Shown: one piece after another, positions 23,653 to 32,057 of the stretch | Layout of the letters: each line of letters begins with the position of its first letter | Position numbering within the stretch: position 1 is the first letter of the stretch | Origin: Stenotrophomonas sp. 24(2023) | GTDB lineage: Bacteria; Pseudomonadota; Gammaproteobacteria; Xanthomonadales; Xanthomonadaceae | Reading direction: 5' to 3' | Assembly: GCF_030913365.1 (NCBI RefSeq) | Contig: NZ_CP133160.1 | Coordinates: 620,001-684,000 of the forward strand | DNA: 64,000 nucleotides | Position numbers and translations under genes: made by a program | The notes under the pieces: model-generated | Databases searched by the model: none | What the model was told of the DNA's origin: nothing | The model's input: the letters and a program-made list of their open reading frames with translations, nothing else

Positions 23653-24909
23653 TCACGCGGTGGCCGGCACCACGCGCGGCAGCGCACGGCCGGCAAGCGC
23701 ATCGATGAAATCCGGCTGCAGCGGCAGCGCACCGAACCAGCCATGCTGGGTGCCGCTGAGCACGCGCAGCATGTGGCCGCGCCCACCGGGCAAGCGTCCC
23801 ATCGGCCCCAGCAGCACGTCACGCGCCTTCGCCCAGGCATCGCGATCGGACTGGAACAACGGCGTCAGCCAGCGGCTCCAGCGCTGGTATACCGCCACAT
23901 GGGCGCGGCGCTGCTGCTGGTAGGCCTGCATCGCCGCTTCGCTGTTGCCGTGCGCGCGCAGCGCATCACGCAACGCCAGTGCATCCAGCAGCGCCATGTT
24001 CACGCCCTGCCCGAGCTGCGGGCTCATCGCATGGGCCGCATCGCCGGCCAGCACCAGCCGGCCACGATGCCAGTGCCGCACCACGGCATCGCGGTACACC
24101 GCGCGCGCCAGCTGCCCGGCATCGTGCAGGTGCGCGAACCGCCCGGCCGCTTCCGGCCACAGGGCATGCAGTTCCTCCAGCCAGCGAGGCAGGCCGTCGG
24201 CCTCCCAGCGCGCGAAGTCCGCGCGGGGCAGGCTCCAGAAGAAGCTCAACCGGGGTGTGTCATCGCCCGGCCGCGTTCCGACCGGCAGCAGGCCGATCAT
24301 CCGCCGCGCGGCCACGTAGCGCTGCCGCAGTTCCTGCAGGTGCGGCCAGTCTTCGGCCGGCAACAGGCACCACAGCGCCCCCCAGGGGTACATGCGGTCC
24401 AGCGTGGTGCCCCCGGTGCCGTCGCGCAGCGCGGATGCCGCCCCGTCGGCCGCCACCACCCGGTCATACGGGCCATGCACCCGCCCCAGGCTGTCGTGCA
24501 GCAAGCCGCGCTCGTGATCGACCGCGATGATGGTGACGCCCGCATGCAGCTGCCCCGCCCCGGCGCGCGCCTCGTCCAGCACGGTGAACAGCGCACCACG
24601 CTGCATGCCCAGCCCGCACAGCCGCGCATCCAGCCCGGCATACCCCATGTCCATCACCGCCCGCCCGCACGGCGTATCGCCATACAGCCGGTGCACCGGC
24701 GTGGCATGGGCGCGGACGGCGTCGAGCAGGCCCATCTGCCACAGTACCTGCAGGCCGCTGGGTTGCAGCAGGAAGCCTGCGCCCACCGGCCCGGGGGCCG
24801 GCGCACGCTCGAAGATATCGACGATGTGATCGTCGCGTGAAAAAAGCACCGCCACTGCCTGGCCAGCGGTGCCGTAGCCGATCACGGCAATACGCAGTCG
24901 TTCCGTCAT
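23653..24909 (-). CDS. FAD-dependent aromatic-ring-type monooxygenase
   Basis: A 418-residue class A flavoprotein monooxygenase (UbiH/p-hydroxybenzoate hydroxylase fold). The N-terminal dinucleotide motif is VIGYGTAGQAVAVLF, the DG motif is DRVVAADGAASALRD (about residue 155), and the second FAD motif is LVLAGDAAHAMSPQLGQGVN (about residue 280). The substrate cannot be inferred; no catabolic or ubiquinone genes are adjacent. The start at 24909 (MTERLRIAVIGYG) fits the fold; the frame is open upstream through the cspA terminator, which is not credible coding. A 178-nt gap separates it from the small gene downstream. Confidence 0.88.
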   Translation of the reverse strand: MTERLRIAVIGYGTAGQAVAVLFSRDDHIVDIFERAPAPGPVGAGFLLQPSGLQVLWQMGLLDAVRAHATPVHRLYGDTPCGRAVMDMGYAGLDARLCGLGMQRGALFTVLDEARAGAGQLHAGVTIIAVDHERGLLHDSLGRVHGPYDRVVAADGAASALRDGTGGTTLDRMYPWGALWCLLPAEDWPHLQELRQRYVAARRMIGLLPVGTRPGDDTPRLSFFWSLPRADFARWEADGLPRWLEELHALWPEAAGRFAHLHDAGQLARAVYRDAVVRHWHRGRLVLAGDAAHAMSPQLGQGVNMALLDALALRDALRAHGNSEAAMQAYQQQRRAHVAVYQRWSRWLTPLFQSDRDAWAKARDVLLGPMGRLPGGRGHMLRVLSGTQHGWFGALPLQPDFIDALAGRALPRVVPATA

Positions 24910-24956
24910 GCGCCCATTGTGCCGCAGTCCACGGCCGGGCCCGCGCGCCGGAGCGC

Positions 24957-24984
24957 AAAAAAAACCCCGCCGAAGCGGGGTTTT
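24957..24984 (-). terminator. Intrinsic terminator of the cold-shock gene
   Basis: Read on the minus strand: AAAACCCCGC, loop TTCG, GCGGGGTTTTTTTT. A UUCG-capped GC stem with an eight-T tract starts 19 nt after the csp stop. It also isolates csp from the monooxygenase gene downstream on the same strand. Confidence 0.93.
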
Positions 24985-25003
24985 CAACGCACAGGCAAGT
25001 GGA

Positions 25004-25210
25004 TCACTCGGCCGGCGTAATGTTCGAAGCCTGGGCACCCTTCGGGCCCTGGGTCACGTCATAGCTGACGCGCTGGCCTTCCTGCAGGCTGCGGAAGCCC
25101 TTGGAATTGATGGCGGAGAAGTGCGCGAACACGTCGGCGCTGCCGTCCTCCGGCGAAATAAAGCCAAATCCCTTGGCGTCGTTGAACCACTTGACGGTAC
25201 CGTTCGGCAT
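25004..25210 (-). CDS. Cold-shock domain protein (CspA family)
   Basis: A 68-residue single-domain RNA chaperone. RNP1 is KGFGFISPE (residues ~14-22) and RNP2 is DVFAHFS (about 27-33); it opens [12 protein letters not shown] and ends QASNITPAE, all standard. It destabilises RNA structure in the cytoplasm. I start at 25210 (MPNGTVKWF); an in-frame ATG seven codons upstream is possible. The 87 nt upstream to the MTI phosphorylase stop hold its promoter and 5' leader, in which I see no clear -35/-10 pair. A strong terminator follows. Confidence 0.95.
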   Translation of the reverse strand: MPNGTVKWFNDAKGFGFISPEDGSADVFAHFSAINSKGFRSLQEGQRVSYDVTQGPKGAQASNITPAE

Positions 25211-25297
25211 GGTGATGCGAGACCTTTGCAATGAATGGGTGGTGTACGCTCAACCAGCGCACCGTCGGAGTATGCAAAGACTGCCCCGCATTGACAA

Positions 25298-26044
25298 TCA
25301 CCCCCGTGCCAATTCGCCCACCAGTTCCGGCAATCCGTTGCTGGCGGCCTTCACATTGGCCAGCACCTCGGCCATCGTGATCTCTTCACCGTCGCCACAA
25401 CCGGCCGCCCAGTTGGCGATGATCGCCAGGCAGGCGTAGTCCAGCCCCAGCTCCCGTGCCAGCGCCGCTTCGGGCATGCCGGTCATGCCGACCAGGTCGC
25501 AGCCATCACGGCGCATCCGTGCGATCTCGGCGATGGTTTCCAGACGCGGGCCCTGCGTGGCGCCATAGCAGCCGCCATCGTGCACGGCCACGCCGGTGAC
25601 CTTGGCCGCAGCCAGGATCTTGCTGCGCAGCATCGGCGTATACGGGTGGCCGAAATCGACGTGCACCACGTCGGTGCCCTCTTCCTCGCAGATGGTGCTG
25701 ATGCGACCCCAGGTGTAGTCGATGATCTGGTCCGGGCAGGCCAGCACGCGCGGGCCAAAGGCATCGGTGATGCCGCCGACGGTGTTCAGTGCCAGCACCC
25801 GCTGCGCGCCCAGCTGCTGCAGCGCGGCCAGGTTGGCCCGGTAATTCACCTTGTGCGGCGGCAGCGAATGGCCTTCGCCGTGACGCGCCAGGAACGCCAC
25901 GCGGTGGCCCAGCAGCGTGCCCACCCGCACCGGGCCGGACGGACGGCCGAAACGGGTCTCGACCTCATGCGTCTGTACATCGTCCAGCGTGGCCAGGTTG
26001 TAGACACCGGTACCGCCGATCACGGCCAGGGCAATCTGTTGCAT
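25298..26044 (-). CDS. S-methyl-5'-thioinosine phosphorylase (PNP/MTAP family)
   Basis: A 248-residue purine nucleoside phosphorylase-family trimer. Visible are the phosphate-binding start VIGGTGVY, RHGEGHSLPPHKVNYRANL, NTVGGI, YGATQGPRLETIAEI and DLVGMTGMPEAALARELGL. The last motif and its position beside nagZ resemble Pseudomonas aeruginosa PA3004, characterised as methylthioinosine phosphorylase, rather than methylthioadenosine phosphorylase (MtnP); the substrate call is by similarity. It is the last gene of nagZ-hpt-MTIP and has GGAG upstream of ATG 26044. Together with Hpt it would return methylthioinosine to the purine pool through hypoxanthine. Confidence 0.85.
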   Translation of the reverse strand: MQQIALAVIGGTGVYNLATLDDVQTHEVETRFGRPSGPVRVGTLLGHRVAFLARHGEGHSLPPHKVNYRANLAALQQLGAQRVLALNTVGGITDAFGPRVLACPDQIIDYTWGRISTICEEEGTDVVHVDFGHPYTPMLRSKILAAAKVTGVAVHDGGCYGATQGPRLETIAEIARMRRDGCDLVGMTGMPEAALARELGLDYACLAIIANWAAGCGDGEEITMAEVLANVKAASNGLPELVGELARG

Positions 26045-26128
26045 CGGAAACACTCCAGGAAAGAAGAACGCCGGCACCCTGGGGATGCCGGCGGCAGGGG
26101 AACGCGTGCCGCAGGCGCGGCAGCGCGG

Positions 26129-26683
26129 TTATTCCTTCATCGCGTAGATGGCCGGCACGCAGCGCAGGCTTTCGTTGACGTCCATGCCGAAGCCGAACAC
26201 ATAGCGGTCCGGCAGCTCGATGCCGGCATAGTCGGCGGTCACGTCCGGCAGCGCGCGGTCATGCTTCTTCACGGTCATCGCCGCGATGCGCACGTCGGTG
26301 GCGCCCTGTTCCAGGCACCAGGTGCGCACGCCCTGCAGGGTGAAGCCTTCATCGAGGATGTCGTCGACCAGCAGCACCCGGCGGCCGAACAGCGAGGTGG
26401 CCGGCTTGTGCTTCCACACCAGGTCGCCACCGGTGGTTTCACCACGGTAACGGGTGGCATGCAGGTAATCGAACTGCACATCCTGCCCGCGCGCGCCCAG
26501 CTCCAGCGCCAGCTGGCCGGCGAACGGCAGCGCGCCGTGCATGATGGACAGGAACAACGGCACCTCGCCCTTGTAGTCGCGCGCGATGGCATCGGCGATA
26601 CCGGCGATGGCCGCGTCGATGGTGGGGCGGTCGACCAGCAGGTCAGCCTGGGCCAGGGCCTGGGAAATGGTGAGGTTGGGCAT
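26129..26683 (-). CDS. hpt: Hypoxanthine-guanine phosphoribosyltransferase
   Basis: A 184-residue purine salvage enzyme converting hypoxanthine or guanine and PRPP to nucleotides. The PRPP loop is VLLVDDILDEGFTL (about residues 98-111); FLSIMHGALPFAGQL and the C-terminal VFGFGMDVNESLR are family features. The start codon overlaps the nagZ stop by one base (TGATG), so the two are translationally coupled. The MTI phosphorylase 84 nt downstream would supply its hypoxanthine substrate. Confidence 0.93.
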   Translation of the reverse strand: MPNLTISQALAQADLLVDRPTIDAAIAGIADAIARDYKGEVPLFLSIMHGALPFAGQLALELGARGQDVQFDYLHATRYRGETTGGDLVWKHKPATSLFGRRVLLVDDILDEGFTLQGVRTWCLEQGATDVRIAAMTVKKHDRALPDVTADYAGIELPDRYVFGFGMDVNESLRCVPAIYAMKE

Positions 26684-27690
26684 CAGACGGTTCTTCCAAG
26701 GGTGTCAATCAGGTGGGTACGGGTTTGGCCATGGCGGGCATCGGCCAGCAGGCCATCCCAGCCAAGCGCGCCGCGGCCGAGCAGGCCCAGCAGCGCAGCG
26801 GTATTGAGCGGACGGTTCTGCACGGCCTGCAGGGCGTCCTCGACCAGCTCCGGGTGGCACACCAGCACCACGTCGCAGCCGGCATCCAGGTGGGCATGCA
26901 CGCGCGCCGGCACGCCGCCGGCACTGTGCGAGGCGGCCATGCCGATGTCGTCGGAAAACACCACGCCACGGAAGCCGAGCTCGCCACGCAGGATCTGCTG
27001 GATCCAGCGCGGCGAATAGCCGGCCGGTTCCGGCGCGACCTGCGGGTAGATCACGTGCGCCATCATCACCGCGTCGGCACCGGCGGCGATGCCTGCAGCA
27101 AACGGCACCAGGTCCTGTGCACGCAGTTCGTCCAGCGCGCGCGGATCGATCGCGGTGTCCACGTGGGTGTCTTCCAGCACGGTGCCGTGGCCGGGGAAAT
27201 GCTTGAGGGTGGCGGCCATGCCGACGCTGTGCATGCCACGCACGTAGGCGGCGGTGAAGGCAGCCACCACCTGCGGATCTTCGCTGAAGGCACGGTCGCC
27301 GATGGCGCGGTTGCCGCGTCCCAGATCGACCACCGGCGCAAAGCTGAGGTCCACGCCGCTGGCGCGCACTTCGCTGGCCATCAGCCAGGCGTGGTGCTCG
27401 GCCAGGGCCAGCGCCTGCTGCGGGTCCTGTGCGTACAGCGCACCGATCTCCTGCAGCGGCGGCAGGGCGCTGTAGCCCTCGCGGAAGCGCTGCACGCGCC
27501 CGCCTTCCTGGTCCACGCAGATCAACTGCGGGCGCGGTGCGGCGGCGCGGATGGCCGCCGACAGTTCGGTCACCTGCTGCCGGGAAGCGAAGTTGCGCTT
27601 GAACAGCACCACCCCGGCCACGGCATCGTGCTGCAGCCAGTCGCGTTCCTGGGCGGTCAGTTCAGTGCCGGCAACGCCGATCAGCAGCAT
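26683..27690 (-). CDS. nagZ: Beta-N-acetylhexosaminidase NagZ
   Basis: Cytoplasmic glycoside hydrolase family 3 enzyme (335 residues) that removes GlcNAc from recycled muropeptides. The signature KHFPGHGTVLEDTHVDT holds the catalytic histidine, and VFSDDIGMAA holds the nucleophile Asp; DQEGGRVQRFREG is the substrate-binding segment. NagZ products influence AmpC/beta-lactamase induction in organisms with AmpR systems, relevant for Stenotrophomonas. It is the first gene of the salvage operon; the 155 nt upstream contain an 18-bp perfect palindrome. Confidence 0.95.
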   Translation of the reverse strand: MLLIGVAGTELTAQERDWLQHDAVAGVVLFKRNFASRQQVTELSAAIRAAAPRPQLICVDQEGGRVQRFREGYSALPPLQEIGALYAQDPQQALALAEHHAWLMASEVRASGVDLSFAPVVDLGRGNRAIGDRAFSEDPQVVAAFTAAYVRGMHSVGMAATLKHFPGHGTVLEDTHVDTAIDPRALDELRAQDLVPFAAGIAAGADAVMMAHVIYPQVAPEPAGYSPRWIQQILRGELGFRGVVFSDDIGMAASHSAGGVPARVHAHLDAGCDVVLVCHPELVEDALQAVQNRPLNTAALLGLLGRGALGWDGLLADARHGQTRTHLIDTLGRTV

Positions 27691-27800
27691 GGGAGATCTC
27701 CACTACACGCGCGCCCGCATGGCGCAGTGCCGCATTGTCGCAGAACCCGCCCTGCGACGCAGGCACCTGGGCCACCGGCAGCGGGCAGTTCCCGGGTATC

Positions 27801-27818
27801 GGGCCGGTATACCGGCCC
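27801..27818. promoter_or_regulatory. 18-bp perfect palindrome upstream of nagZ
   Basis: GGGCCGGTATACCGGCCC is fully self-complementary and lies 110 nt before the nagZ ATG and 27 nt behind the DsbA-like gene. Flanking GGGCAG (27783) and CTGCCC (27822) can extend the pairing with an interruption. It may be an operator for nagZ or a loopless cruciform/terminator for the preceding gene. No T tract. Confidence 0.5.
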
Positions 27819-27845
27819 CACCCTGCCCACGGCAGCGGTGCTGGC

Positions 27846-28541
27846 CTAGACGCTGCAGCCCGACGGCCCGCAGGCCGCATCCCCCTCGCCGCCTGCGGCG
27901 GTCGCGCCCTGTTCGGCCGCGATCTGCCGCAGGGCCTGGGCGAAGGCCTCCGGCGGCTGCGCGCCGGAAATGGCCCAGCGGCCATCGATGACGAAGGTCG
28001 GCACCGACGAGATGCCCAGCGCCTGCGCCTGTGCCAGGCCGGCCTCGACCTCGGCCAGCCCGCGGTCGCCGGCCAGCATCTGCTGGACCTCGGCCGCATC
28101 CAGACCACCGGCCGCACCAGCCTGGACCAGCACCGCCGGGTCGGCCAGGTTCTGGCCCTGCGCGAAATGGGCAGCAAACAGCGCTTCACCCACCGCGTCC
28201 TGCACGCCATGCTGGCCCGCCAGCCACAGCAGGCGGTGCGCCGGCAGGGTGGTCACCCGTACCTGGCCCTGGTTGAAATCCATCGGCAGGCCTTCGCTGC
28301 GCGCCGCGGCCTGGGTCTGGCCCAGGATCTGCTCGGTGCGCTCGGCGCTGCCGAACTTGCGCGCATAGGCCTGGCGCAGCGGTACCGGCGTGGCATCGGC
28401 GTCAGGATCCAGCTGGAACGGCTGCCAGTGCACCTCCAGCGCCGGCGCATCGGCGCCGAGCAGTTCAAGACCCCGCTGGAAGCGGTGCTTGCCGATCCAG
28501 CACCACGGGCAGACCACGTCGGAATAGATGTCGATTCTCAT
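27846..28541 (-). CDS. DsbA-family oxidoreductase (FrnE-like)
   Basis: A 231-residue thioredoxin-fold protein of the FrnE/DsbA type. It starts MRIDIYSDVVCPWCWIGKHR with the CPWC redox pair at about residues 11-14, has the cis-Pro loop GISSVPTFVIDGRWAISGAQ, and ends with two more cysteines (ACGPSGCSV). No signal peptide is present, so it probably works in the cytoplasm, as FrnE does in oxidative stress. I start at 28541; the upstream open frame has no domain features. It is followed by the palindrome region and then nagZ on the same strand. Confidence 0.88.
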   Translation of the reverse strand: MRIDIYSDVVCPWCWIGKHRFQRGLELLGADAPALEVHWQPFQLDPDADATPVPLRQAYARKFGSAERTEQILGQTQAAARSEGLPMDFNQGQVRVTTLPAHRLLWLAGQHGVQDAVGEALFAAHFAQGQNLADPAVLVQAGAAGGLDAAEVQQMLAGDRGLAEVEAGLAQAQALGISSVPTFVIDGRWAISGAQPPEAFAQALRQIAAEQGATAAGGEGDAACGPSGCSV

Positions 28542-28607
28542 GGGACCGACATGGGGACCGCCCCGGCAGATAACCACCCCCGCCTGTAAAGAGGAGGCAG
28601 CGGGCAC

Positions 28608-29093
28608 TCACCAGCGTGAATAGGGGTGGCTGGCCAGCGCGACGTTGTAGTAACGGGTGTCATCGGTGACCTCGGCCCCGACCCAGGCCGGCAGGTCGAT
28701 GGCCTGGTCGGCATGTTCCAGTTCGACCTCGGCCACCACCAGGCCGGCGTTGTCGCCCAGGAACTCGTCCACTTCCCAGAGCAGGCCCGCGTGCTGGACC
28801 AGGTGCCGGCGCTTGTCGATCAGCCCGCCCACGCACAGCGCCAGCAGCGCACGCGCATCGGCCACCGGAATCGGGTAATCGAACTCCTGACGGGTGTGGC
28901 CGATGGTGCGCGACTTCAGGTTCAACGCCGCCTGTTCGCCCTCGATGCGCACCCGCACCGATGCATTCTGGGTACCGCTGTCCAGCGCGCCCATGTCGTT
29001 GATGTAGCCCTGCGCCATCGGGATGACGCGGTGCGCGGCGGTACGCCAGCCGTCGCTGGTGACCAGGAATTTCCGTTCGATTTCGATGCCCAT
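28608..29093 (-). CDS. CYTH domain protein (triphosphate tunnel enzyme)
   Basis: A 161-residue CYTH/TTM protein. The signature ExExK is at the N-terminus (MGIEIERKFL), followed by alternating charged strands that line the tunnel: ASVRVRIEGEQAALNLKSR, RQEFDYPIPV, IDKRRHLV, LWEVDEFLGDN and VVAEVELEHAD. Small bacterial members such as NeuTTM hydrolyse inorganic tripolyphosphate; cyclase activity is less likely at this length. Start 29093 is fixed by the ExExK motif. Divergent from the exported protein at 29179. Confidence 0.9.
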   Translation of the reverse strand: MGIEIERKFLVTSDGWRTAAHRVIPMAQGYINDMGALDSGTQNASVRVRIEGEQAALNLKSRTIGHTRQEFDYPIPVADARALLALCVGGLIDKRRHLVQHAGLLWEVDEFLGDNAGLVVAEVELEHADQAIDLPAWVGAEVTDDTRYYNVALASHPYSRW

Positions 29094-29178
29094 TGCCGCA
29101 TTATGCGTGACCTGTGCACGGCGCGGCAGGACACCGTTGCCTAGAATCCAGGCACCCCCTGCGCATGGATGCCGCCGC

Positions 29179-29775
29179 ATGCTTTTCCGTTGGATCCGCT
29201 CGCCCCTGCTGCTGTGCGCCGCCCTGCCGGGCCTGCTGCAGGCGCAGACCCCCAGCATCGAACAGGCGCAGGCCGCGATGGAGGCCGCCGTCGCAGCCGA
29301 ACGGGACAATGCCCCTGGCACCGCGTCGGCCGTCGCTGCGGCGATGTTCGCCCCGCACCTGCGCGAACTGCCCTATTGCCAGCACCACGAGCAGGGCGTG
29401 GCCGACTGCATTGCCGGTGCCGACGCGGGCATGAAACGACGCTATCGCATGCTGCGCCTGCAGCCGGACGGTGATGGCTGGCGGGTGCTGGATGTGCGGC
29501 CACCGGCACCGACACCGCCGCTGGCAGCCGCCCAGGCCTGGCTCGCGGGGGAGATCGGCCAGGCCCTGGCCGAGGAAGCCGACCCGGCGGCGCGGCGGGC
29601 ACTGGCGGCGGACATCGGCGACGCCCGCGCACAGGCCATCGAGCACTGTGCGCTGCGCAGCGAGGCCGCCGAACTGGACTGTGCCGTGCGCGTGCAGAGC
29701 GCAACAGGCGAATACTCGCGCACGGTCCGCTTCCAGCTGCGCGAGGGGCGCTGGCAGGGCCAGCAACCCGGTTGA
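29179..29775 (+). CDS. Exported hypothetical protein (198 aa)
   Basis: I do not recognise the family. A signal peptide (MLFRWIRSPLLLCAALPGLL, cleavage near LQAQ) precedes an Ala-rich mature region with four cysteines (LPYCQHH, ADCIAG, EHCALRS, LDCAVR), consistent with two disulfides in the periplasm. The pattern of Ala/Glu helices (QAQAAMEAAVAAERD) followed by YRMLRLQPDGDGWRVLDVRP suggests a mixed helical/beta domain. It stands alone between the divergent CYTH gene and the convergent rlmD, with a small CCGGCC/GGCCGG hairpin at 29785-29800. Confidence 0.75.
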   Translation: MLFRWIRSPLLLCAALPGLLQAQTPSIEQAQAAMEAAVAAERDNAPGTASAVAAAMFAPHLRELPYCQHHEQGVADCIAGADAGMKRRYRMLRLQPDGDGWRVLDVRPPAPTPPLAAAQAWLAGEIGQALAEEADPAARRALAADIGDARAQAIEHCALRSEAAELDCAVRVQSATGEYSRTVRFQLREGRWQGQQPG

Positions 29776-29811
29776 TCCCACCCACCGGCCCGCTGGCCGG
29801 CCCCGGCGTCT

Positions 29812-31146
29812 TCAGCGCTTCTCGAAGACGGCAATGCTTTCCACGTGCGCGGTGTGCGGGAACATGTCCATCGCACCGGCACTGACCAGGGTGAAGCCCT
29901 GCTCGTTGACCAGGTAGCCGGCATCGCGGGCCAGCGACCCCGGGTGGCAGCTGACATAGACGATGCGCTTGAACTGCTTCAGCGGCAGCTGCTGCAGTAC
30001 CTCGATCGCACCCGAACGCGGCGGGTCCAGCAGCAGCTTGTCGAAGCCCTGGCGCATCCACGGGGTACTGCGCTGGTCCTGGGTCAGGTCGGCGCTGAAG
30101 AACTGGGCATTGGCCAGGCCATTGCGCTCGGCATTCTCGCGGGCACGGGCAACAAGCCCGGCGTCGCCTTCCACACCGACCACCTCGCGCACGCGGCGTG
30201 CCAGCGGCAGGGTGAAGTTGCCCAGCCCGCAGAACAGGTCCAGCACGCGCTCATCGCTGCCCGGCTCCAGCAGGTCCAGCGCGTGGGCGATCATTTTCTC
30301 GTTCAGCTTGGCATTGACCTGGATGAAATCCAGCGGCCGGAACGCCAGTTCCACGTCCCACGGCGCCAGCCGGAACGACAGCGGTACGCCCTGCCCGTCC
30401 AGCGGCTGCACGGTGTCCACGCCGCCCGGCTGCAGGTAGATGGCGAAGCCATGCTGCTGGCCGAAGGTGGCCCAGGCGCCCCGGTCGGCATCGCTGAGCG
30501 GCTGCAGGTGGCGCACGGTCAGTGCGATGGCCTGGTCGCCGGCGATGAACTCGATCTGCGGAATGTCGCGTTTGCCATCCAATGTTTCGATGAATGCGGA
30601 CAGCACCGACACCTTCGTTCCCACTTCGGGGATGACGGTCAGGCACTGTTCAAGATCGGCGACAAAGCGCGGGTCCTGCTCGCGGAAGCCGACCAGCGTC
30701 TTGTCCTTCTTCTCCACCCGGCGCACCGAGAAGCGGCCCTTGCGGCGATAGCCCCAGCTGTCACCGACCAGGGGCGGCAGCACCGTGCCCGGCGTGACGT
30801 GGCCGATGCGCTCCAGGTTGTCCATCAGCACGCGCTGCTTGGCGACGATCTGCTGGCCTTCCTCCAGGTGCTGCAGCACGCAGCCGGCACAGGTGCCGAA
30901 ATGCGGACATTTCGGGCTGACGCGCTGCGGCGAGGCCTGCAGCACCTGCACCGTGCGCGCCTCGTCGAAATGGCGGCTGCGGGCGGTCTGCTCGGCCAGG
31001 ACCACCTCGCCGGGCAGGGCCCCGCTGACGAAGGTGACCTTGCCACCCTCGCCTTCACGGCGGGCGACGCCACGGCCGTCATGGCTGAGGTCGAGGATCT
31101 CGGTCTGGAACGGGGTACGGTCGATGCGGGAACGGGATCGGGCCAC
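29812..31146 (-). CDS. rlmD: 23S rRNA (uracil-1939-C5)-methyltransferase RlmD
   Basis: SAM-dependent, iron-sulfur rRNA methylase, 444 residues against 433 in E. coli. A TRAM domain (residues ~10-65) precedes the 4Fe-4S cysteines in CPHFGTCAGC (about 90-99, fourth Cys in DLEQCLTV). The Rossmann motif is VLDLFCGLGNFTLPLA, the DPPRSG motif is present, and the nucleophile Cys is in IVYVSCHPGSLARD. I choose the GTG at 31146 (MARSRSRID) because it matches xanthomonad homologues in opening; a TTG seven codons upstream is also in frame. Divergent from the receiver-Hpt gene. Confidence 0.93.
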   Translation of the reverse strand: MARSRSRIDRTPFQTEILDLSHDGRGVARREGEGGKVTFVSGALPGEVVLAEQTARSRHFDEARTVQVLQASPQRVSPKCPHFGTCAGCVLQHLEEGQQIVAKQRVLMDNLERIGHVTPGTVLPPLVGDSWGYRRKGRFSVRRVEKKDKTLVGFREQDPRFVADLEQCLTVIPEVGTKVSVLSAFIETLDGKRDIPQIEFIAGDQAIALTVRHLQPLSDADRGAWATFGQQHGFAIYLQPGGVDTVQPLDGQGVPLSFRLAPWDVELAFRPLDFIQVNAKLNEKMIAHALDLLEPGSDERVLDLFCGLGNFTLPLARRVREVVGVEGDAGLVARARENAERNGLANAQFFSADLTQDQRSTPWMRQGFDKLLLDPPRSGAIEVLQQLPLKQFKRIVYVSCHPGSLARDAGYLVNEQGFTLVSAGAMDMFPHTAHVESIAVFEKR

Positions 31147-31274
31147 GTGGCGACAGGCTGCGGGCAAAAATGGGGGCGTATTGTCGCAGATCCGGACCAG
31201 TGCGGTCCGCCAGGGCGCTTGCGCCGCCCGCGCAGGGCATTAATATGTCCCCAGCTGACATGGAGGCAGCCCTG

Positions 31275-31997
31275 ATGCAGATGACCCCGCAGGCCCCCCG
31301 GCCGCGCTTCCTGCTGGTCGAGGACGACATCATCAGCCGCGGTTTTTTCAAAGCGGCCCTGGAAACCCTGCCTGCGGACGTTGACACCGCCGATTCGCTC
31401 GCCAGCGCGCTGGCCCGGGCACGGCACGGTGTTCACGACCTGTGGCTGATCGACGTCAACCTGCCTGATGGCGACGGCGCCCAGCTGCTGGCCGAACTGC
31501 GCCGGCTGCAGCCGGACACCCCGGCGCTGGCCCATACCGCCGATGGCGACACGACCCTGCACAGTGGCCTGCGCAGCGCGGGCTTCAGCGACACCCTGGT
31601 CAAGCCACTGGGCCGCGACCAGCTGCTCAAGGCCGTCCGGCGGGCACTGGTGAACAGCCCCGGCACCGATGCCGGCGAACCCAGCCGCCTGCCGACCGAG
31701 GTGGGTGACTGGGATGAAACGGCCGCCCTGGCCGCCCTCAACGGCCAGCGCAACCATCTGATCGCCCTGCGCGAACTGTTCCTGGCGGAACTGCCCGGCG
31801 TCCGCGATGCGGTCGAACAGGCCGTGTACCGGCACGATGAGCCCAGCCTGCGCAGCCAGCTGCACCGGTTGCAGGCCAGCTGTGGTTTCGTCGGGGCGGC
31901 CCGCCTGGCCCGGGCCGTACGCCAACTGCACCACCGCCCGGAATCGCACCAGGCGCAGGATGGTTTCCGCGCCGCCGTGGCCGCGCTGCTGCACTGA
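31275..31997 (+). CDS. Response regulator with C-terminal Hpt domain
   Basis: A 240-residue two-domain phosphorelay protein. The N-terminal receiver has FLLVEDDIIS, the phospho-acceptor Asp in LWLIDVNLPDGDG and the conserved Lys in LVKPLGRD. The C-terminal helical region (about 155-235) carries LHRLQASCGFVGAARL, which matches the Hpt signature HxLxxS with His as phospho-acceptor. There is no DNA-binding domain and no adjacent kinase, so it is an orphan relay component. The start at 31275 is chosen for GGAGG 8 nt upstream; two ATGs earlier in frame (31245, 31260) lack this. Confidence 0.85.
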   Translation: MQMTPQAPRPRFLLVEDDIISRGFFKAALETLPADVDTADSLASALARARHGVHDLWLIDVNLPDGDGAQLLAELRRLQPDTPALAHTADGDTTLHSGLRSAGFSDTLVKPLGRDQLLKAVRRALVNSPGTDAGEPSRLPTEVGDWDETAALAALNGQRNHLIALRELFLAELPGVRDAVEQAVYRHDEPSLRSQLHRLQASCGFVGAARLARAVRQLHHRPESHQAQDGFRAAVAALLH

Positions 31998-32057
31998 AAT
32001 CGGACGGCTCCCGGCCGCTACCGGGCTGGCTGGCAGCGCCGGACTGCGCTCGTCACT

